DNA of 64,000 nt from positions 124,001 through 188,000 of the forward strand of contig NZ_OY782759.1 of assembly GCF_963678195.1 (NCBI RefSeq), written 5' to 3'. Below the pieces are notes generated by a model. That model was given only the letters and a program-made list of their open reading frames with translations, did no database searches and was not told where the DNA came from. The DNA is from an uncultured Hyphomonas sp. Its GTDB lineage: Bacteria > Pseudomonadota > Alphaproteobacteria > Caulobacterales > Hyphomonadaceae. The position numbers and the translations under genes were made by a program. Position 1 is the first letter of the stretch; each line of letters opens with the position of its first letter. Below are positions 27,509-37,583 of the stretch, piece after piece.

Positions 27509-28584
27509 CCCCCGTCGCGCCAGGCAGCGTTATCGGGATCCTTGGCGGCGGCCAGCTCGGCCGCATGCTGGCGAATGCCGCGCAGCGCCTCGGCTTCGAC
27601 GTCGACATCTATTGCCCGGAAGACAATCCGCCCGCCGCCCGTGTGGCCCGCCATCACTGGAAAGGCGCCTATGATAACAAGGCCTTGCTGACCGAGTTCG
27701 CCCGGGCCTGCGCCGTTATCACGCTGGAATTCGAGAACATCCCCGTCATCGCCGCCGACGTCATCGAGGCCACGGGTCATCATCTTTACCCCGGAGCCAA
27801 ATCGCTCGCCGTGTCGCAGGACCGGGCGGAAGAGAAGGCCTTCCTGAACGATATCGGCATCGCCACGGCGGACTATCGCATGATCAATTCGGATCATGAC
27901 ATTGCCAAAGCCCTTCCGGAACTGGGCGGAACCGGACTGCTGAAGACCCGCCGCGACGGCTATGACGGCAAGGGCCAGGCCTGGGTCCGCTCGGCCGATG
28001 ACATCGCCGCGGCCTGGGCCGGTGTCGGCACCGCGCCCTGCGTGCTGGAAGCGCCAGTGCCCTTCGAGCGCGAGATCTCTGTTATCGTCGCCCGTTCCAG
28101 CCAGGGCGAGACCGCCACCTGGGCGCCGCCGCAGAATGTGCACCGGGACGGCATCCTCGCCACCTCCACCGCGCCGTCGGGCCTGCCGCTCAACGTCGAA
28201 CAGGCCGCCCGGGAGAAAGCCATCGCGCTGGTCGATGCGCTGGGCCATGTCGGCGTTCTGGCACTGGAGCTGTTCGTGCTGCCGGATGGCACGTTGCTGG
28301 CCAATGAATTTGCCCCGCGCGTGCACAATTCCGGGCACTGGACGCCGGAGGCCTGCCAGACCGGCCAGTTTGAACAGCATATCCGCGCCATCTGCGGCTG
28401 GCCGCTGGGCGATACGCGCCGCCTGTTCGATGCCGAAATGGAAAACCTGATCGGCGAGGCGGGCAATGTGGACCCCGCCACCCTTGCCCCCGGCGACGTG
28501 CTGACCCTTTATGGCAAGCACGAGGCCCGCCCCGGACGCAAGATGGGCCATATCACCCGCCGCCTCGCCCCCCGGAAGGACTAA
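27505..28584 (+). CDS. purK: 5-(carboxyamino)imidazole ribonucleotide synthase PurK
   Basis: ATP-grasp enzyme of 359 residues that makes N5-CAIR from AIR, ATP and bicarbonate, feeding PurE. Recognised by [21 protein letters not shown] at the N-terminus, the ATP-grasp segments [17 protein letters not shown] and [12 protein letters not shown], and [20 protein letters not shown] of the purE tail serves as its ribosome-binding site. A creatininase-family gene follows 4 bases later. Confidence 0.97.
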   Translation: MTPVAPGSVIGILGGGQLGRMLANAAQRLGFDVDIYCPEDNPPAARVARHHWKGAYDNKALLTEFARACAVITLEFENIPVIAADVIEATGHHLYPGAKSLAVSQDRAEEKAFLNDIGIATADYRMINSDHDIAKALPELGGTGLLKTRRDGYDGKGQAWVRSADDIAAAWAGVGTAPCVLEAPVPFEREISVIVARSSQGETATWAPPQNVHRDGILATSTAPSGLPLNVEQAAREKAIALVDALGHVGVLALELFVLPDGTLLANEFAPRVHNSGHWTPEACQTGQFEQHIRAICGWPLGDTRRLFDAEMENLIGEAGNVDPATLAPGDVLTLYGKHEARPGRKMGHITRRLAPRKD

Positions 28585-28588
28585 GACA

Positions 28589-29344
28589 ATGCTGCTTCCC
28601 GTTTCCACCTGGCAGGACATCGAATCCTGGCTGAAGACATCCCGCACGATCCTGATCCCGATCGGGTCGATGGAACAGCACGGGCCGAACGGCTTTATCG
28701 GCACCGATGCGCTGTGCCCGGAAATCATCGCCCGCCATGCCGAAGCGCAGGCGCCGGACGAGGTTCTGGTCGGCCCGACCTTCTCGGTCGGCTGCGCGCA
28801 ACACCATCTGGGCTTCCCGGGCACGATCACGCTGCGCCCGAGCACGATGATCGCGGCCATGACCGACTGGACCGAAAGCCTGATGCGCCACGGCTTTGAG
28901 CGGATCTACTGGCTGAACGGCCATGGCGGGAACGTCGCCACGATCCAGGCGGCCTTCTCCGAAATCCATTCCCGGCGCAGTTTCGACCCGCGCGGCGCAG
29001 ACAACCGCCCCGGCCTGGCGCTGAAGCTGCGCAACTGGTGGGATTTCTCGCCGGTCATGCAGCTCTGCAACCAGCTTTATCCTGTCGGTCATGGCAGCCA
29101 CGCGACGGCCTCTGAAGTCTCCGTCACCTATTTCGGCTATCCGGACCGGGCCCGGCCTGAGGTGGAGATGAGCCCGAAAATCGCACCCAACGGCAAGATC
29201 GGTGATGCCGTCCAGTACCGCCGCGACTTCCCGGATGGCCGCATCGGGTCCGACCCGACCCAGTCCAATGCCGAAGACGGGCAGAAGATCGTGGAAGCCG
29301 CCGCGAAAGCCGTTCTGGAAGAGGTGAAACGCTTCGCCGCGTAA
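28589..29344 (+). CDS. creatininase-family metal-dependent amidohydrolase
   Basis: 251 residues with creatininase-fold metal motifs: IPIGSMEQHGPNGFIGTDAL near the N-terminus (Glu and His ligands), HHLGFPGTITL, and NGHGGNVATI. The family includes creatinine amidohydrolase, formamide hydrolases of flavin pathways and the mycofactocin protease MftE, so the substrate is open. It starts 4 bases after purK, the third gene of purE-purK-creatininase, which argues for a link to purine or imidazole-derived amides rather than creatinine. Confidence 0.86.
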   Translation: MLLPVSTWQDIESWLKTSRTILIPIGSMEQHGPNGFIGTDALCPEIIARHAEAQAPDEVLVGPTFSVGCAQHHLGFPGTITLRPSTMIAAMTDWTESLMRHGFERIYWLNGHGGNVATIQAAFSEIHSRRSFDPRGADNRPGLALKLRNWWDFSPVMQLCNQLYPVGHGSHATASEVSVTYFGYPDRARPEVEMSPKIAPNGKIGDAVQYRRDFPDGRIGSDPTQSNAEDGQKIVEAAAKAVLEEVKRFAA

Positions 29345-29442
29345 CCCAACCTTACTGACAGCGTAATTTTCCAAAGTCTGGCCAGATGCGGCCAAGGGCG
29401 GTATCAGAATCTTCCAATGGAAAGAGGCGTCTGAACCAGAGA

Positions 29443-30174
29443 ATGCTCGACATTCAAGGTCTGGAGAAAAGTTTTGGCGCCAAGCGCGCCGTGCAGGGCG
29501 TTTCATTCACGCTTGAGAAGGGCACGGTGCTTGGCTTTCTCGGTCCGAACGGCGCCGGCAAGTCCACAACCATGCGTATGATTGCAGGTGTGCTGGAGCC
29601 GGATTCGGGCGACGCGCTGATCAATGGCAAATCCATCGTCTCTCACCGCCGGCAGGCGCAGGCCGCGCTCGGCTATCTGCCGGAGGGCGCGCCGCTTTAT
29701 GAAGACATGACCCCGCCGGAATTCCTGAATTTCATGGCCGCCGCCCGCAAGATCGAACGCAGCAAGCGCAAGGACGCCGTCGAGCGCGCCATTGCGGACG
29801 CCCGTATCACGACCGTGGCAAGCCAGCGGATCGGGTCCCTCTCCAAGGGCTATCGCCGGCGTGTGGGCCTCGCCGGGGCGATCCTGCACGACCCGCCGGT
29901 CCTGCTGCTGGACGAGCCCACCGATGGCCTCGACCCCAACCAGAAACGCGCCGTGCGTGCGCTGATCGCCCGCATGGCGCCGACCAAGGCGATCCTCATC
30001 TCCACTCACACGCTGACCGAAGTGCCCGCCATGTGCACACGCGCCATCGTGGTCGACCGCGGCATGATCGTTGCCGACGGCACACCGGCAGAGCTGGCGA
30101 AGAAATCCGATGACGGATCGCTGGAAGGCGCCTTCATGCGCCTGACCGACCAGGCCGAGGCGAACGCGCGATGA
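29443..30174 (+). CDS. ABC transporter ATP-binding protein (GldA-like)
   Basis: 243-residue ABC ATPase: Walker A GPNGAGKST, signature SLSKGYRRRVGLAG, Walker B VLLLDEPTDGLDP, H-loop STH. First gene of a tight four-gene cassette (ATPase, permease, GldG-like, DUF4340) resembling gliding-associated GldA/GldF/GldG systems that also occur in non-gliding proteobacteria. Start placed at MLDIQGLEKSFG where the domain begins; upstream codons do not look coding. The following permease overlaps by four bases. Confidence 0.9.
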   Translation: MLDIQGLEKSFGAKRAVQGVSFTLEKGTVLGFLGPNGAGKSTTMRMIAGVLEPDSGDALINGKSIVSHRRQAQAALGYLPEGAPLYEDMTPPEFLNFMAAARKIERSKRKDAVERAIADARITTVASQRIGSLSKGYRRRVGLAGAILHDPPVLLLDEPTDGLDPNQKRAVRALIARMAPTKAILISTHTLTEVPAMCTRAIVVDRGMIVADGTPAELAKKSDDGSLEGAFMRLTDQAEANAR

Positions 30175-30929
30175 TGGAGTTCCTGCGACAGCAGATGGGC
30201 GGCTTCGGCGCGACCTACCGGCGTGAGCTTGGCGCCTATTTCGCCACGCCCATGGCTTATGTCTTCCTCGCCGTCTTCCTGCTGGCCGTTGGCGTGTTCA
30301 CCTGGGAGGCCGGGAATTTCTTCGGCGCGGGCTCGGCAGACCTGTCGACCTTCTTCGTCTGGCACCCCTGGCTCTACATGATCTTCCTGCCGGCGCTGGC
30401 CATGCGCCTCTGGGCAGATGAACAGGGCGCCGGGACGAACGAATTGCTGCTCTCCCTGCCGCTGGGCATGCCGGGGCTGGTCCTCGGCAAGCTATGCGCG
30501 GCGTGGACGGTGGCCGGTGTCGGCCTGCTGCTGACCTTCCCGATGTGGATCACGGTGAATTACCTTGGCGGGCCCGACAATACGGCCATCGCGCTGACCT
30601 ATCTGGTCAGCTTCCTGATGGCGGGCGCCTATCTCTCCATCGGATCGGCCGTGTCGGCCCTGACAGGCAGCCAGGTAACGGCCTTTGTCATCAGCGTCCT
30701 GATCGCCTTTGCCTTCACTGCCGCCGGCTGGCCGCTGGTGCTCTCGACCGTGAAAGCCCTGTTCGGCACAGGCTTTGCCGACCTTGTCGCCCAGTTCTCC
30801 TTCCTCACCCAGTTCGAGGGCGCCCAGCGCGGCGTGCTGGAGTTGCGTTCAGTCATGTTCTTCCTCGGCTTCACGGCCTTCTGGTCCATCCTCAACGGCC
30901 TGTGGGCCGCCCGCCAGAGGCTCAGCTGA
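30171..30929 (+). CDS. ABC transporter permease (GldF-like)
   Basis: 252-residue inner-membrane protein with about six hydrophobic segments. The conserved RRELGAYFATPMAYVF opening and LPALAMRLWADEQGAGTNELLL segment are typical of ABC-2 permeases of the GldF/NosY type. It would pair with the ATPase encoded just upstream (ATGA overlap). The substrate of such exporters is not known. Confidence 0.88.
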   Translation: MMEFLRQQMGGFGATYRRELGAYFATPMAYVFLAVFLLAVGVFTWEAGNFFGAGSADLSTFFVWHPWLYMIFLPALAMRLWADEQGAGTNELLLSLPLGMPGLVLGKLCAAWTVAGVGLLLTFPMWITVNYLGGPDNTAIALTYLVSFLMAGAYLSIGSAVSALTGSQVTAFVISVLIAFAFTAAGWPLVLSTVKALFGTGFADLVAQFSFLTQFEGAQRGVLELRSVMFFLGFTAFWSILNGLWAARQRLS

Positions 30930-30930
30930 G

Positions 30931-32829
30931 ATGAAGTCGAAGCATTACCTCCTCATCGCAACAGCGCTGGTGACCGTCATTTTCGTGGCGGGAAACCTTC
31001 TGGCGCAAAAAGTGCTGACCGGCGTCCAGATCGATTTCACCCAGAACCATCTTTACTCGCTGTCGAAGGCGACAAAGGAGAAATTGTCGGACATTGCCGA
31101 ACCGGTGGATGTCACGCTCGTCTATTCGCGCAGCGTCGGACAGGATTATCCAGCCGTGCGTGCCTATGCCGCCCGCGTGCGGGAATTGCTGAAAGCTTAT
31201 GAAGCCCAGTCCGGCGGAAATGTCCGGGTGCGGGAAATCGACCCCTCCCCCTTCTCCACCGCGGAAGACGAAGCGCTGGCGGCCGGGATCACCGCCATCG
31301 ATACGAATGGCGACGACCCGCTCTATTTCGGCATCATCGGGCACAATACGATCGACGATCAGCGCGTCATCCCCTTCCTCGCACCGGAGCGGGAAGTCAC
31401 GCTGGAATATGACCTCACCCGCATGGTCGCGCGCCTGGACGATCCGGACCCGCCGCGCGTTGGTATCCTGACCACGCTGCCGGGCATGTCCGCACCGGGC
31501 GGACAGGGCGGCTACACGCTTCTGGCGGATATCGACCGGTCTTTTGAAATTGTCCCGATTGCCGACAACTTCCAGTCCCTGCCGTCTGATCTCGACGTGC
31601 TTCTGGTCGCCCACCCCCCGCCCCTGTCGGATCGTCAGGAATGGCTGATCGACCAGTTCGTGCTGCGCAAGGGCCGCGCCGTGTTCCTCGTCGATCCAGC
31701 TGCCAAGACGGCGGTCGGACAGGGCCTGTTCGACGTGTCCACTGCGGAGGCGAAATCCGATCTCGGACTGTTGGGTGACTCCTGGGGCATTTCGCTGTCG
31801 CTGGATGCTGTTGCCGACGCGGCAGGATCGCTGCCCGTGCCGGTCGATCTGGGTGACGGCCGGGTCGAGGAACAGGCCCACCCGCTGTTCATCGCCGCGC
31901 CGGCCGGTGACATGAACCAGGACGACCTGATCACCGCAGACCTGACTCGCGCCGTCAATTTCGGCGCCCCCGGCGCGCTGGTCACCTCCGAGCTGCCAGC
32001 GGACGTAACCTTCTCTCCCCTGATCGAGACCGGGCCCAGCCCCTCCTATATCGATGCCGACCGGGCCGTGCGCGACATGACGCCGTCCGACACGCTGAAA
32101 GCCTACCAGACCCAGCCGGGACCGCTGGTGCTGGCCGCACGCCTCTCAGGGCCGCTGGTCACCGCCTTCCCGGCCGGGGCACCGGCGCTGGAGGAACCGT
32201 CCGACCCCGTCATGGCAGAGCTTGCCCGGGCAGACGCCGCCAATGCTCCGCCGCACATCTCCGCCAGCCAGACAGACGCCGAACTCGTCTTCATCGCCGA
32301 TGTCGATTTCATTGCGGACGATTTCTACATCGTCCCCGGTCGCGGCATCGTGGTGGCCGACAATGGCGCGCTGGTCCTGAATGCGCTGGACGCGCTGGCG
32401 GGCGGCGGAGAACTCTCCCGTCTGCGCTCGCGCGCGCCGAGCCTCAGGCCCATGACGCGGATCGACGATATGCGCGCGTCTGCGGAAGCGATCTATTTCC
32501 GCCAGCAGGCCGAACTGGAAGCGAGCCTCAACGAAGCCCAGGGCCGGTTGGAGGAATTGCAGGCAATCGGCTCCACCGACGGCTTCTTCCAGGGCGACGA
32601 GGCCGCTGACCTGACCGACGACGAGCGGACCGAACTGGCCGAGCTACGCGAGCGGATCGTGACGCTGCGCGGCGAACTGCGGGCCATCGAACGTGACTAC
32701 CGGCACGACATCGACCGGATGGAAGCGACGCTGAAAGCCATCAATATCTGGGGCGGCCCGATCCTTATTGCGCTGGCCGGCCTGCTCGTCTGGCGGCGCC
32801 AGCAAGCGCGTGCGCGGAGGGAGTCATGA
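30931..32829 (+). CDS. GldG-like ABC-associated protein, membrane-anchored
   Basis: 632 residues. An N-terminal helix (about 7-26) and a C-terminal helix (about 606-622, GGPILIALAGLLVWRRQ) flank a large extracytoplasmic part. NHLYSLSKATKEKLSDIAEPVDVTL is the characteristic GldG opening, the ABC-type_uncharacterised domain follows (about 80-400), and a predicted coiled coil of charged heptads lies at about 510-600. Starts one base after the permease stop; overlaps the DUF4340 gene by four. It probably forms a periplasmic complex with the permease. Confidence 0.85.
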   Translation: MKSKHYLLIATALVTVIFVAGNLLAQKVLTGVQIDFTQNHLYSLSKATKEKLSDIAEPVDVTLVYSRSVGQDYPAVRAYAARVRELLKAYEAQSGGNVRVREIDPSPFSTAEDEALAAGITAIDTNGDDPLYFGIIGHNTIDDQRVIPFLAPEREVTLEYDLTRMVARLDDPDPPRVGILTTLPGMSAPGGQGGYTLLADIDRSFEIVPIADNFQSLPSDLDVLLVAHPPPLSDRQEWLIDQFVLRKGRAVFLVDPAAKTAVGQGLFDVSTAEAKSDLGLLGDSWGISLSLDAVADAAGSLPVPVDLGDGRVEEQAHPLFIAAPAGDMNQDDLITADLTRAVNFGAPGALVTSELPADVTFSPLIETGPSPSYIDADRAVRDMTPSDTLKAYQTQPGPLVLAARLSGPLVTAFPAGAPALEEPSDPVMAELARADAANAPPHISASQTDAELVFIADVDFIADDFYIVPGRGIVVADNGALVLNALDALAGGGELSRLRSRAPSLRPMTRIDDMRASAEAIYFRQQAELEASLNEAQGRLEELQAIGSTDGFFQGDEAADLTDDERTELAELRERIVTLRGELRAIERDYRHDIDRMEATLKAINIWGGPILIALAGLLVWRRQQARARRES

Positions 32830-33866
32830 CAGAGCTCCGCCAGCGCCAGCGGCGCAAACGCCTGCAGATCCTCGGCGCAGCCGCTGCCGTGCTGACGGTC
32901 CTCGCCGTGCTGGTGAATATGGATTTCCGGGGCGGCCCGGCGCAGACCGGACGGACCGGCCAGCCCGTGCTGCCGGACTTCGCCGCAACCCGCGCCGAAG
33001 CGACGGAAATCCGCGTAACGCTGGCCGACGAATCCTACCGCCTGCTGAACACGGCCGATGGCTGGACGCTGGAAGGGTCGCACGGCTATCCCGTCCGCGC
33101 CGACCGGCTGGCGGAGCTGGCCACCGGCCTTGGCGAACTGACCTGGGGCGAAGCGCGCACGCGCGATCCGGACAAGCTGAACCGGGTCGGCCTCGGCGAT
33201 CCGCGCAAGGGCGGCACCGGCGCGCTGATCGAACTGGCCAATAGCGATGGGGAAGTGACCGCTTCCATCGTCACGGGGCGCAAGGGAGAGCATCTCTATG
33301 CCCGCCGGCCAGACGAAATGCAGGCCTACCGCGTCACCGGCGACCTGCCGCCGCTATACAATGGCGATGCCTGGCTGGACCTCAATATTCTCGACATCAG
33401 CCCGGATGCCGTCTCCGCCGTGCGCCTGTTCGACAAATATGGTGAGAGCCTGTACCTGCAGCGCGCCGTCGGGACGAGCGAGCGGAGTTTCCGTCCTGGG
33501 CCGCCCTATCAGGACTTCCGCCTGATCAACCGGCTCGCCGCCTCCACCCCTGCCCTCGCCCTGACGCGTTTCCAGCCCACCGGCGTGAAACCGGCGGCTG
33601 ACCTGACGACCCGCCCGGTCGGACGCCACATCACGGAAACGCATGACGGGCTGGAAGTGGAAGCCCAAGCCTATCGCGAGCCCGATGGCTTCTTCGTCAC
33701 GCTGCGCGCCATTGAGGCCGGCGAAGGTGCCCACCGGGGCAGTACGATCAATGACAAGGCCACAGGCTGGGCGTTCGAATTGTCGGAATATGACTGGAAC
33801 GATTTCACGCCGGCTGTCAGCTCCATCGTCCGGCCGCCGGAAATTGCCGTTCCGGAGGCACCCTGA
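32826..33866 (+). CDS. DUF4340-domain membrane-anchored protein
   Basis: 346 residues: a cationic start, one N-terminal transmembrane helix (about 14-33), then an extracytoplasmic beta-rich domain (FAATRAEATEIRVTLADESY, GWTLEGSHGYPVRADRLAEL) typical of DUF4340. This family regularly sits last in GldG-type ABC cassettes, as here. Function unknown. Converges on the DUF1223 gene with two bases between stops. Confidence 0.85.
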   Translation: MTELRQRQRRKRLQILGAAAAVLTVLAVLVNMDFRGGPAQTGRTGQPVLPDFAATRAEATEIRVTLADESYRLLNTADGWTLEGSHGYPVRADRLAELATGLGELTWGEARTRDPDKLNRVGLGDPRKGGTGALIELANSDGEVTASIVTGRKGEHLYARRPDEMQAYRVTGDLPPLYNGDAWLDLNILDISPDAVSAVRLFDKYGESLYLQRAVGTSERSFRPGPPYQDFRLINRLAASTPALALTRFQPTGVKPAADLTTRPVGRHITETHDGLEVEAQAYREPDGFFVTLRAIEAGEGAHRGSTINDKATGWAFELSEYDWNDFTPAVSSIVRPPEIAVPEAP

Positions 33867-33868
33867 GC

Positions 33869-34531
33869 TTACTGCTCGGCCGGCGGGTCCAGCGGCAGTG
33901 TGGCCAGCACAGGCCCGAAGCCGGCTTCCTGCACGATCAGCGCACAATGCGAATGGCAGGCCGGCAGCGTGATCTGTGTCCGTCCGCCAAGCCAGGGCCC
34001 GAGCGCAGTGACCTGCGTGACGGGGTGAACCATGTCGGTCGTGTTGTCGTCGCCGTCCAGATAATCGACATACCAGATGTCGGTCAGACCCTTGGCCTTG
34101 CCGCTCAGCTCCACCCCGTCCCCTTTGCGGACAAGACGCACGCCGTCCGGCGTTTCCTTGCTGGCCTTGGAGATGGCTGTCTCGACTTTGCGCGGCCGAT
34201 TGCCCGGGCATTGTTCGACGCCGTTATAAACAGTTTGCGGCGTATAGGGTCCACGCAGGCGGAACCGGTCGACATAGGCGCGCTGGCGCTCTTTCGACTC
34301 GCCCATGGCCATGGGGTCCTTGCCGCCCAGATAGTCCCAGTAATCCACCGACCAGGTGAGGATCAGGACATCGTCGCGCGCGTCTTCTACAGCCTTCAGC
34401 GTCTTATGTGCCTTGGGACAGGCCCGGCAGTTCTGCGAGGCGAAAAGCTCAATCAGGGTCGGCGACTCCGCCTGAGCGGCGGGGACGGCAACGGGCGACA
34501 GGACGAGGAGGGCTGCGAGCAGGCGTTTCAT
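33869..34531 (-). CDS. exported DUF1223 (thioredoxin-like) protein
   Basis: 220-residue periplasmic protein with a Sec signal peptide (MKRLLAALLVLSPVAVPAAQA). The mature part opens LIELFASQNCRACPKAHKTL with a C-x-x-C pair in a thioredoxin-like position, and WSVDYWDYLGGKDP is characteristic of DUF1223. A redox or disulfide role is plausible but unproven. The start is fixed by the signal sequence; the longest frame extends into the aconitase gene region and is not real. Confidence 0.88.
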   Translation of the reverse strand: MKRLLAALLVLSPVAVPAAQAESPTLIELFASQNCRACPKAHKTLKAVEDARDDVLILTWSVDYWDYLGGKDPMAMGESKERQRAYVDRFRLRGPYTPQTVYNGVEQCPGNRPRKVETAISKASKETPDGVRLVRKGDGVELSGKAKGLTDIWYVDYLDGDDNTTDMVHPVTQVTALGPWLGGRTQITLPACHSHCALIVQEAGFGPVLATLPLDPPAEQ

Positions 34532-34591
34532 GGCGGGTTCTGTATAGATCACCCTTGTCCTGACAACACAATCACAGCGGTGTGAAGGCTG

Positions 34592-34627
34592 CAAAAAAAC
34601 CCCCGCAGCGCCTGCTGCGGGGGTTTT
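34592..34627 (-). terminator. rho-independent terminator of acnA
   Basis: Perfect 10-bp stem CCCCCGCAGC / GCTGCGGGGG (34600-34609 with 34614-34623) and a four-base loop. On the minus strand it is followed by seven T; on the plus strand by four. It lies 26 bases beyond the acnA stop, so it terminates acnA; a bidirectional effect is possible. Confidence 0.9.
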
Positions 34628-34652
34628 GAAGTATGTGTTCCGGTCAGCCGCC

Positions 34653-37340
34653 TCAGGCAGCGCCGCGCGCCAGGTTGCGCAGCACATAGTGCAGGATGCC
34701 GCCATTGCGGTAGTAGTCCAGCTCGTTTTCGGTATCGATGCGGACCACCGTGTTGGCGGTGAAGGTCGTGCCGTCTTCACGGGTGATCTTCACTTCCATC
34801 GACTGGCGCGGCTTGATGTCGCCGATGCCTTCGATGGTGACCTGCTCCTTGCCGGTCAGGCCGAGCGCGGCAACGCTTTCGCCTTCCGCAAACTCCAGCG
34901 GCAGGACGCCCATACCAATCAGGTTGGAGCGGTGGATCCGCTCGAAGCTGCCAGCGATCACGGCGCGGACACCCAGGAGAACGGTGCCTTTGGCGGCCCA
35001 GTCACGCGAAGATCCGTTACCGTAGAGGTCGCCGGCGAACACGACCAGCGGTGTGCCGTCAGCCTCATACTTCATGGCGGCATCATAGATCGGCATCTGT
35101 TCGCCGTCCGGATAGTGGATCGTCACGCCACCTTCGACACCCGGAACCATCTGGTTCTTGATGCGGATATTGGCGAAGGTGCCGCGCATCATGACTTCAT
35201 GGTTGCCCCGGCGCGAGCCGTAGGAGTTGAAGTCCAGCGGCGAGACCTGGTGTTCCTGCAGGTAGATGCCAGCCGGGCTGGAGGCCTTGATCGAACCGGC
35301 CGGAGAAATGTGGTCGGTAGTGATCGAGTCGCCGAAGACGGCCAGAACGCGGGCGTCCTTCACATCGGTCGGCGCATCCACGTCAAGCGTCATGCCTTCA
35401 AAGTAAGGCGGGTTCTGGACATAGGTCGAGGCAGGCGGCCAGCTATAGGTCTGTCCGCCGGAGACTTCGATGCCCTGCCAGTGCTCGTCGCCCTTGAAGA
35501 CGTCGGAATAACGCTCGGCGAACATTTGCGGGGTCACGGCCTTGGCCATGATTTCGGCAATCTCGTGCGAGGTCGGCCAGATGTCTTTCAGGTAGACGTC
35601 ATTGCCGTTCTTGTCGGTGCCGATCGGATCCTTGGTCAGGTTCTTGCGCAGCGTACCGGCAATTGCATAGGCGACGACCAGCGGCGGCGAGGCGAGATAG
35701 TTTGCCTTGATATCCGGACCGATACGGCCTTCGAAGTTCCGGTTGCCCGAGAGAACCGAGCAGGACACCAGATCGCCGTCCGCGATGGCTTTCGCCAGCG
35801 GCGGATCCAGCGGACCGGAGTTACCGATACAGGTGGTGCAGCCATAGCCGACCAGATTGAAGCCGAGGGCGTTCAGGTCGTCAGTCAGGCCAGCCTTGTC
35901 GAGATAGTCGGTGACGACCTGCGATCCGGGCGCCAGCGACGTCTTCACCCACGGCTTGCGGGTGAGGCCCAGTTCATGGGCTTTCCTGGCCACGAGGCCA
36001 GCCGCGATCAGCACGGACGGGTTGGACGTGTTGGTACAGGAGGTGATGGCCGCGATGAACACGTCGCCATGGGTGACGGTGTAGTCTTCGCCTTCCACGG
36101 CGATCGGCTCAGCCGCGTCGGACGCTTTGCCGAACTCTTTCGACATGGCGTCTGCGAACGCGATGTCGCCTTCGGACAGCAGCACGCGGTCCTGCGGGCG
36201 TTTCGGGCCGGAGATCGACGGCACAACGGCGCCGAGGTCCAGTTCGAGCGTGTCGGTGAAGATCGGCTCGGCCTGGTCCGGACGCCAGTAGCCCTGCGCC
36301 TTGGCATAGGCTTCGACCAGTTCCACACGGTCCGCATCGCGGCCGGTATTGCTGAGATATTTCACCGTATCATGGTCGACCGGGAAGAAGCCGCAGGTCG
36401 CGCCGTATTCCGGTGCCATGTTGGAGATGGTCGCCTGGTCTTCCAGGGTCAGGTTCGACAGGCCCGGGCCGTAGAATTCGACGAATTTTCCGACCACGCC
36501 TTTTTCGCGGAGCATCTGCACGACGGTCAGCACGAGGTCGGTCGCCGTGGCGCCTTCGGCCATCTTGCCATCAAGACGGAAGCCGATGACTTCCGGGATC
36601 AGCATGGAGACCGGCTGGCCGAGCATGGCGGCTTCAGCTTCGATCCCGCCAACGCCCCAACCAAGAACCGACAGGCCGTTGATCATGGTCGTGTGCGAGT
36701 CGGTGCCGACGCAGGTGTCCGGATAGGCGACCGTTTCGCCGTCCTCTTCCTTCGTCCAGACGGTCTGGCCGAGATATTCGAGGTTCACCTGGTGGCAGAT
36801 GCCGGTGCCGGGCGGAACAACGCGGAAATTCTCGAACGCGGTCGATCCCCAGCGCAGGAACTCATAACGCTCCTGGTTACGCTTGTATTCGATCTCGACG
36901 TTCTTCTTGAAGCTGTCCGGGCCGGCGAAGCTGTCGACCATAACCGAGTGGTCGATGACGAGGTCGACCGGGACCTGCGGGTTGATGGCTTCGGCCGAAG
37001 CGCCGAGCTTGGTGGCAGCGTCGCGCATGGCGGCGAGGTCGACCACGGCCGGAACGCCGGTGAAGTCCTGCATCAGGACCCGCGCCGGGCGGTAGGCGAT
37101 CTCGTGATCGTCCTTGCCCTTGTTGTCGAGCCACTTCTTGAACGCGAGGATGTCGTCCTTGGTGACGGTCTTGCCGTCTTCGAAGCGCAGCATGTTTTCC
37201 AGCAGCACTTTCAGCGAGGCCGGAAGGCGGGAAACATCGCCAAGTCCGTTCTCGGCGGCAGCCTCGATGGAGTAGTAGGTGTAAGTCTTGCCACCAGCGG
37301 TGAGCGTGCGTTTGGAATTAAAGCTGTCGAGGGACGGCAT
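34653..37340 (-). CDS. acnA: aconitate hydratase A
   Basis: TCA-cycle [4Fe-4S] enzyme interconverting citrate and isocitrate, 895 residues, the usual AcnA/IRP size. Cluster ligands lie in [10 protein letters not shown] and in [12 protein letters not shown] (C-x-x-C). [20 protein letters not shown] and the C-terminal swivel motif [13 protein letters not shown] are intact. Divergent from the ccm operon across 230 bases, as in other Caulobacterales as far as I recall. Confidence 0.97.
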   Translation of the reverse strand: MPSLDSFNSKRTLTAGGKTYTYYSIEAAAENGLGDVSRLPASLKVLLENMLRFEDGKTVTKDDILAFKKWLDNKGKDDHEIAYRPARVLMQDFTGVPAVVDLAAMRDAATKLGASAEAINPQVPVDLVIDHSVMVDSFAGPDSFKKNVEIEYKRNQERYEFLRWGSTAFENFRVVPPGTGICHQVNLEYLGQTVWTKEEDGETVAYPDTCVGTDSHTTMINGLSVLGWGVGGIEAEAAMLGQPVSMLIPEVIGFRLDGKMAEGATATDLVLTVVQMLREKGVVGKFVEFYGPGLSNLTLEDQATISNMAPEYGATCGFFPVDHDTVKYLSNTGRDADRVELVEAYAKAQGYWRPDQAEPIFTDTLELDLGAVVPSISGPKRPQDRVLLSEGDIAFADAMSKEFGKASDAAEPIAVEGEDYTVTHGDVFIAAITSCTNTSNPSVLIAAGLVARKAHELGLTRKPWVKTSLAPGSQVVTDYLDKAGLTDDLNALGFNLVGYGCTTCIGNSGPLDPPLAKAIADGDLVSCSVLSGNRNFEGRIGPDIKANYLASPPLVVAYAIAGTLRKNLTKDPIGTDKNGNDVYLKDIWPTSHEIAEIMAKAVTPQMFAERYSDVFKGDEHWQGIEVSGGQTYSWPPASTYVQNPPYFEGMTLDVDAPTDVKDARVLAVFGDSITTDHISPAGSIKASSPAGIYLQEHQVSPLDFNSYGSRRGNHEVMMRGTFANIRIKNQMVPGVEGGVTIHYPDGEQMPIYDAAMKYEADGTPLVVFAGDLYGNGSSRDWAAKGTVLLGVRAVIAGSFERIHRSNLIGMGVLPLEFAEGESVAALGLTGKEQVTIEGIGDIKPRQSMEVKITREDGTTFTANTVVRIDTENELDYYRNGGILHYVLRNLARGAA

Positions 37341-37511
37341 GGGAGGGGAACCTCGCGTCTGAGATGTGAATCCGGGGCTGCCTGGCGGAATGGGCAGCGC
37401 GTGCCCGTCTCATATAAGGCTGAACGCGCTGACGCAATCGGGACAAAAGGACTATCCTGCAGCGCCTGAGCCGATAAAACGTGCATTCAAACAGGCAGGT
37501 AGGAGATCCTG

Positions 37512-37583
37512 ATGTCCCCACACACGCCAGATTCCCTTGATTTACGCCTGTCCGGGCGCGGAAACAGGTGCTGCGCGGCGTGA
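37512..37583 (+). CDS. 23-codon leader ORF overlapping the ccmA start
   Basis: Open frame MSPHTPDSLDLRLSGRGNRC plus three residues, with a good TAGGAGAT ribosome-binding site 7 bases before its ATG. Its TGA overlaps the GTG proposed as the ccmA start (GTGA), a standard coupling geometry. The ccmA GTG itself has no ribosome-binding site, so ribosomes finishing this ORF would feed ccmA. The peptide shows no recognisable motif; it may matter only for coupling. Confidence 0.5.
   Translation: MSPHTPDSLDLRLSGRGNRCCAA

Noticed and set aside
37512-37583. The adjacent cysteines of the ccmA leader peptide as a heme-sensing motif.
   Set aside because: No CXXCH or regulatory-type motif; two adjacent cysteines in a 23-residue peptide are too little evidence.
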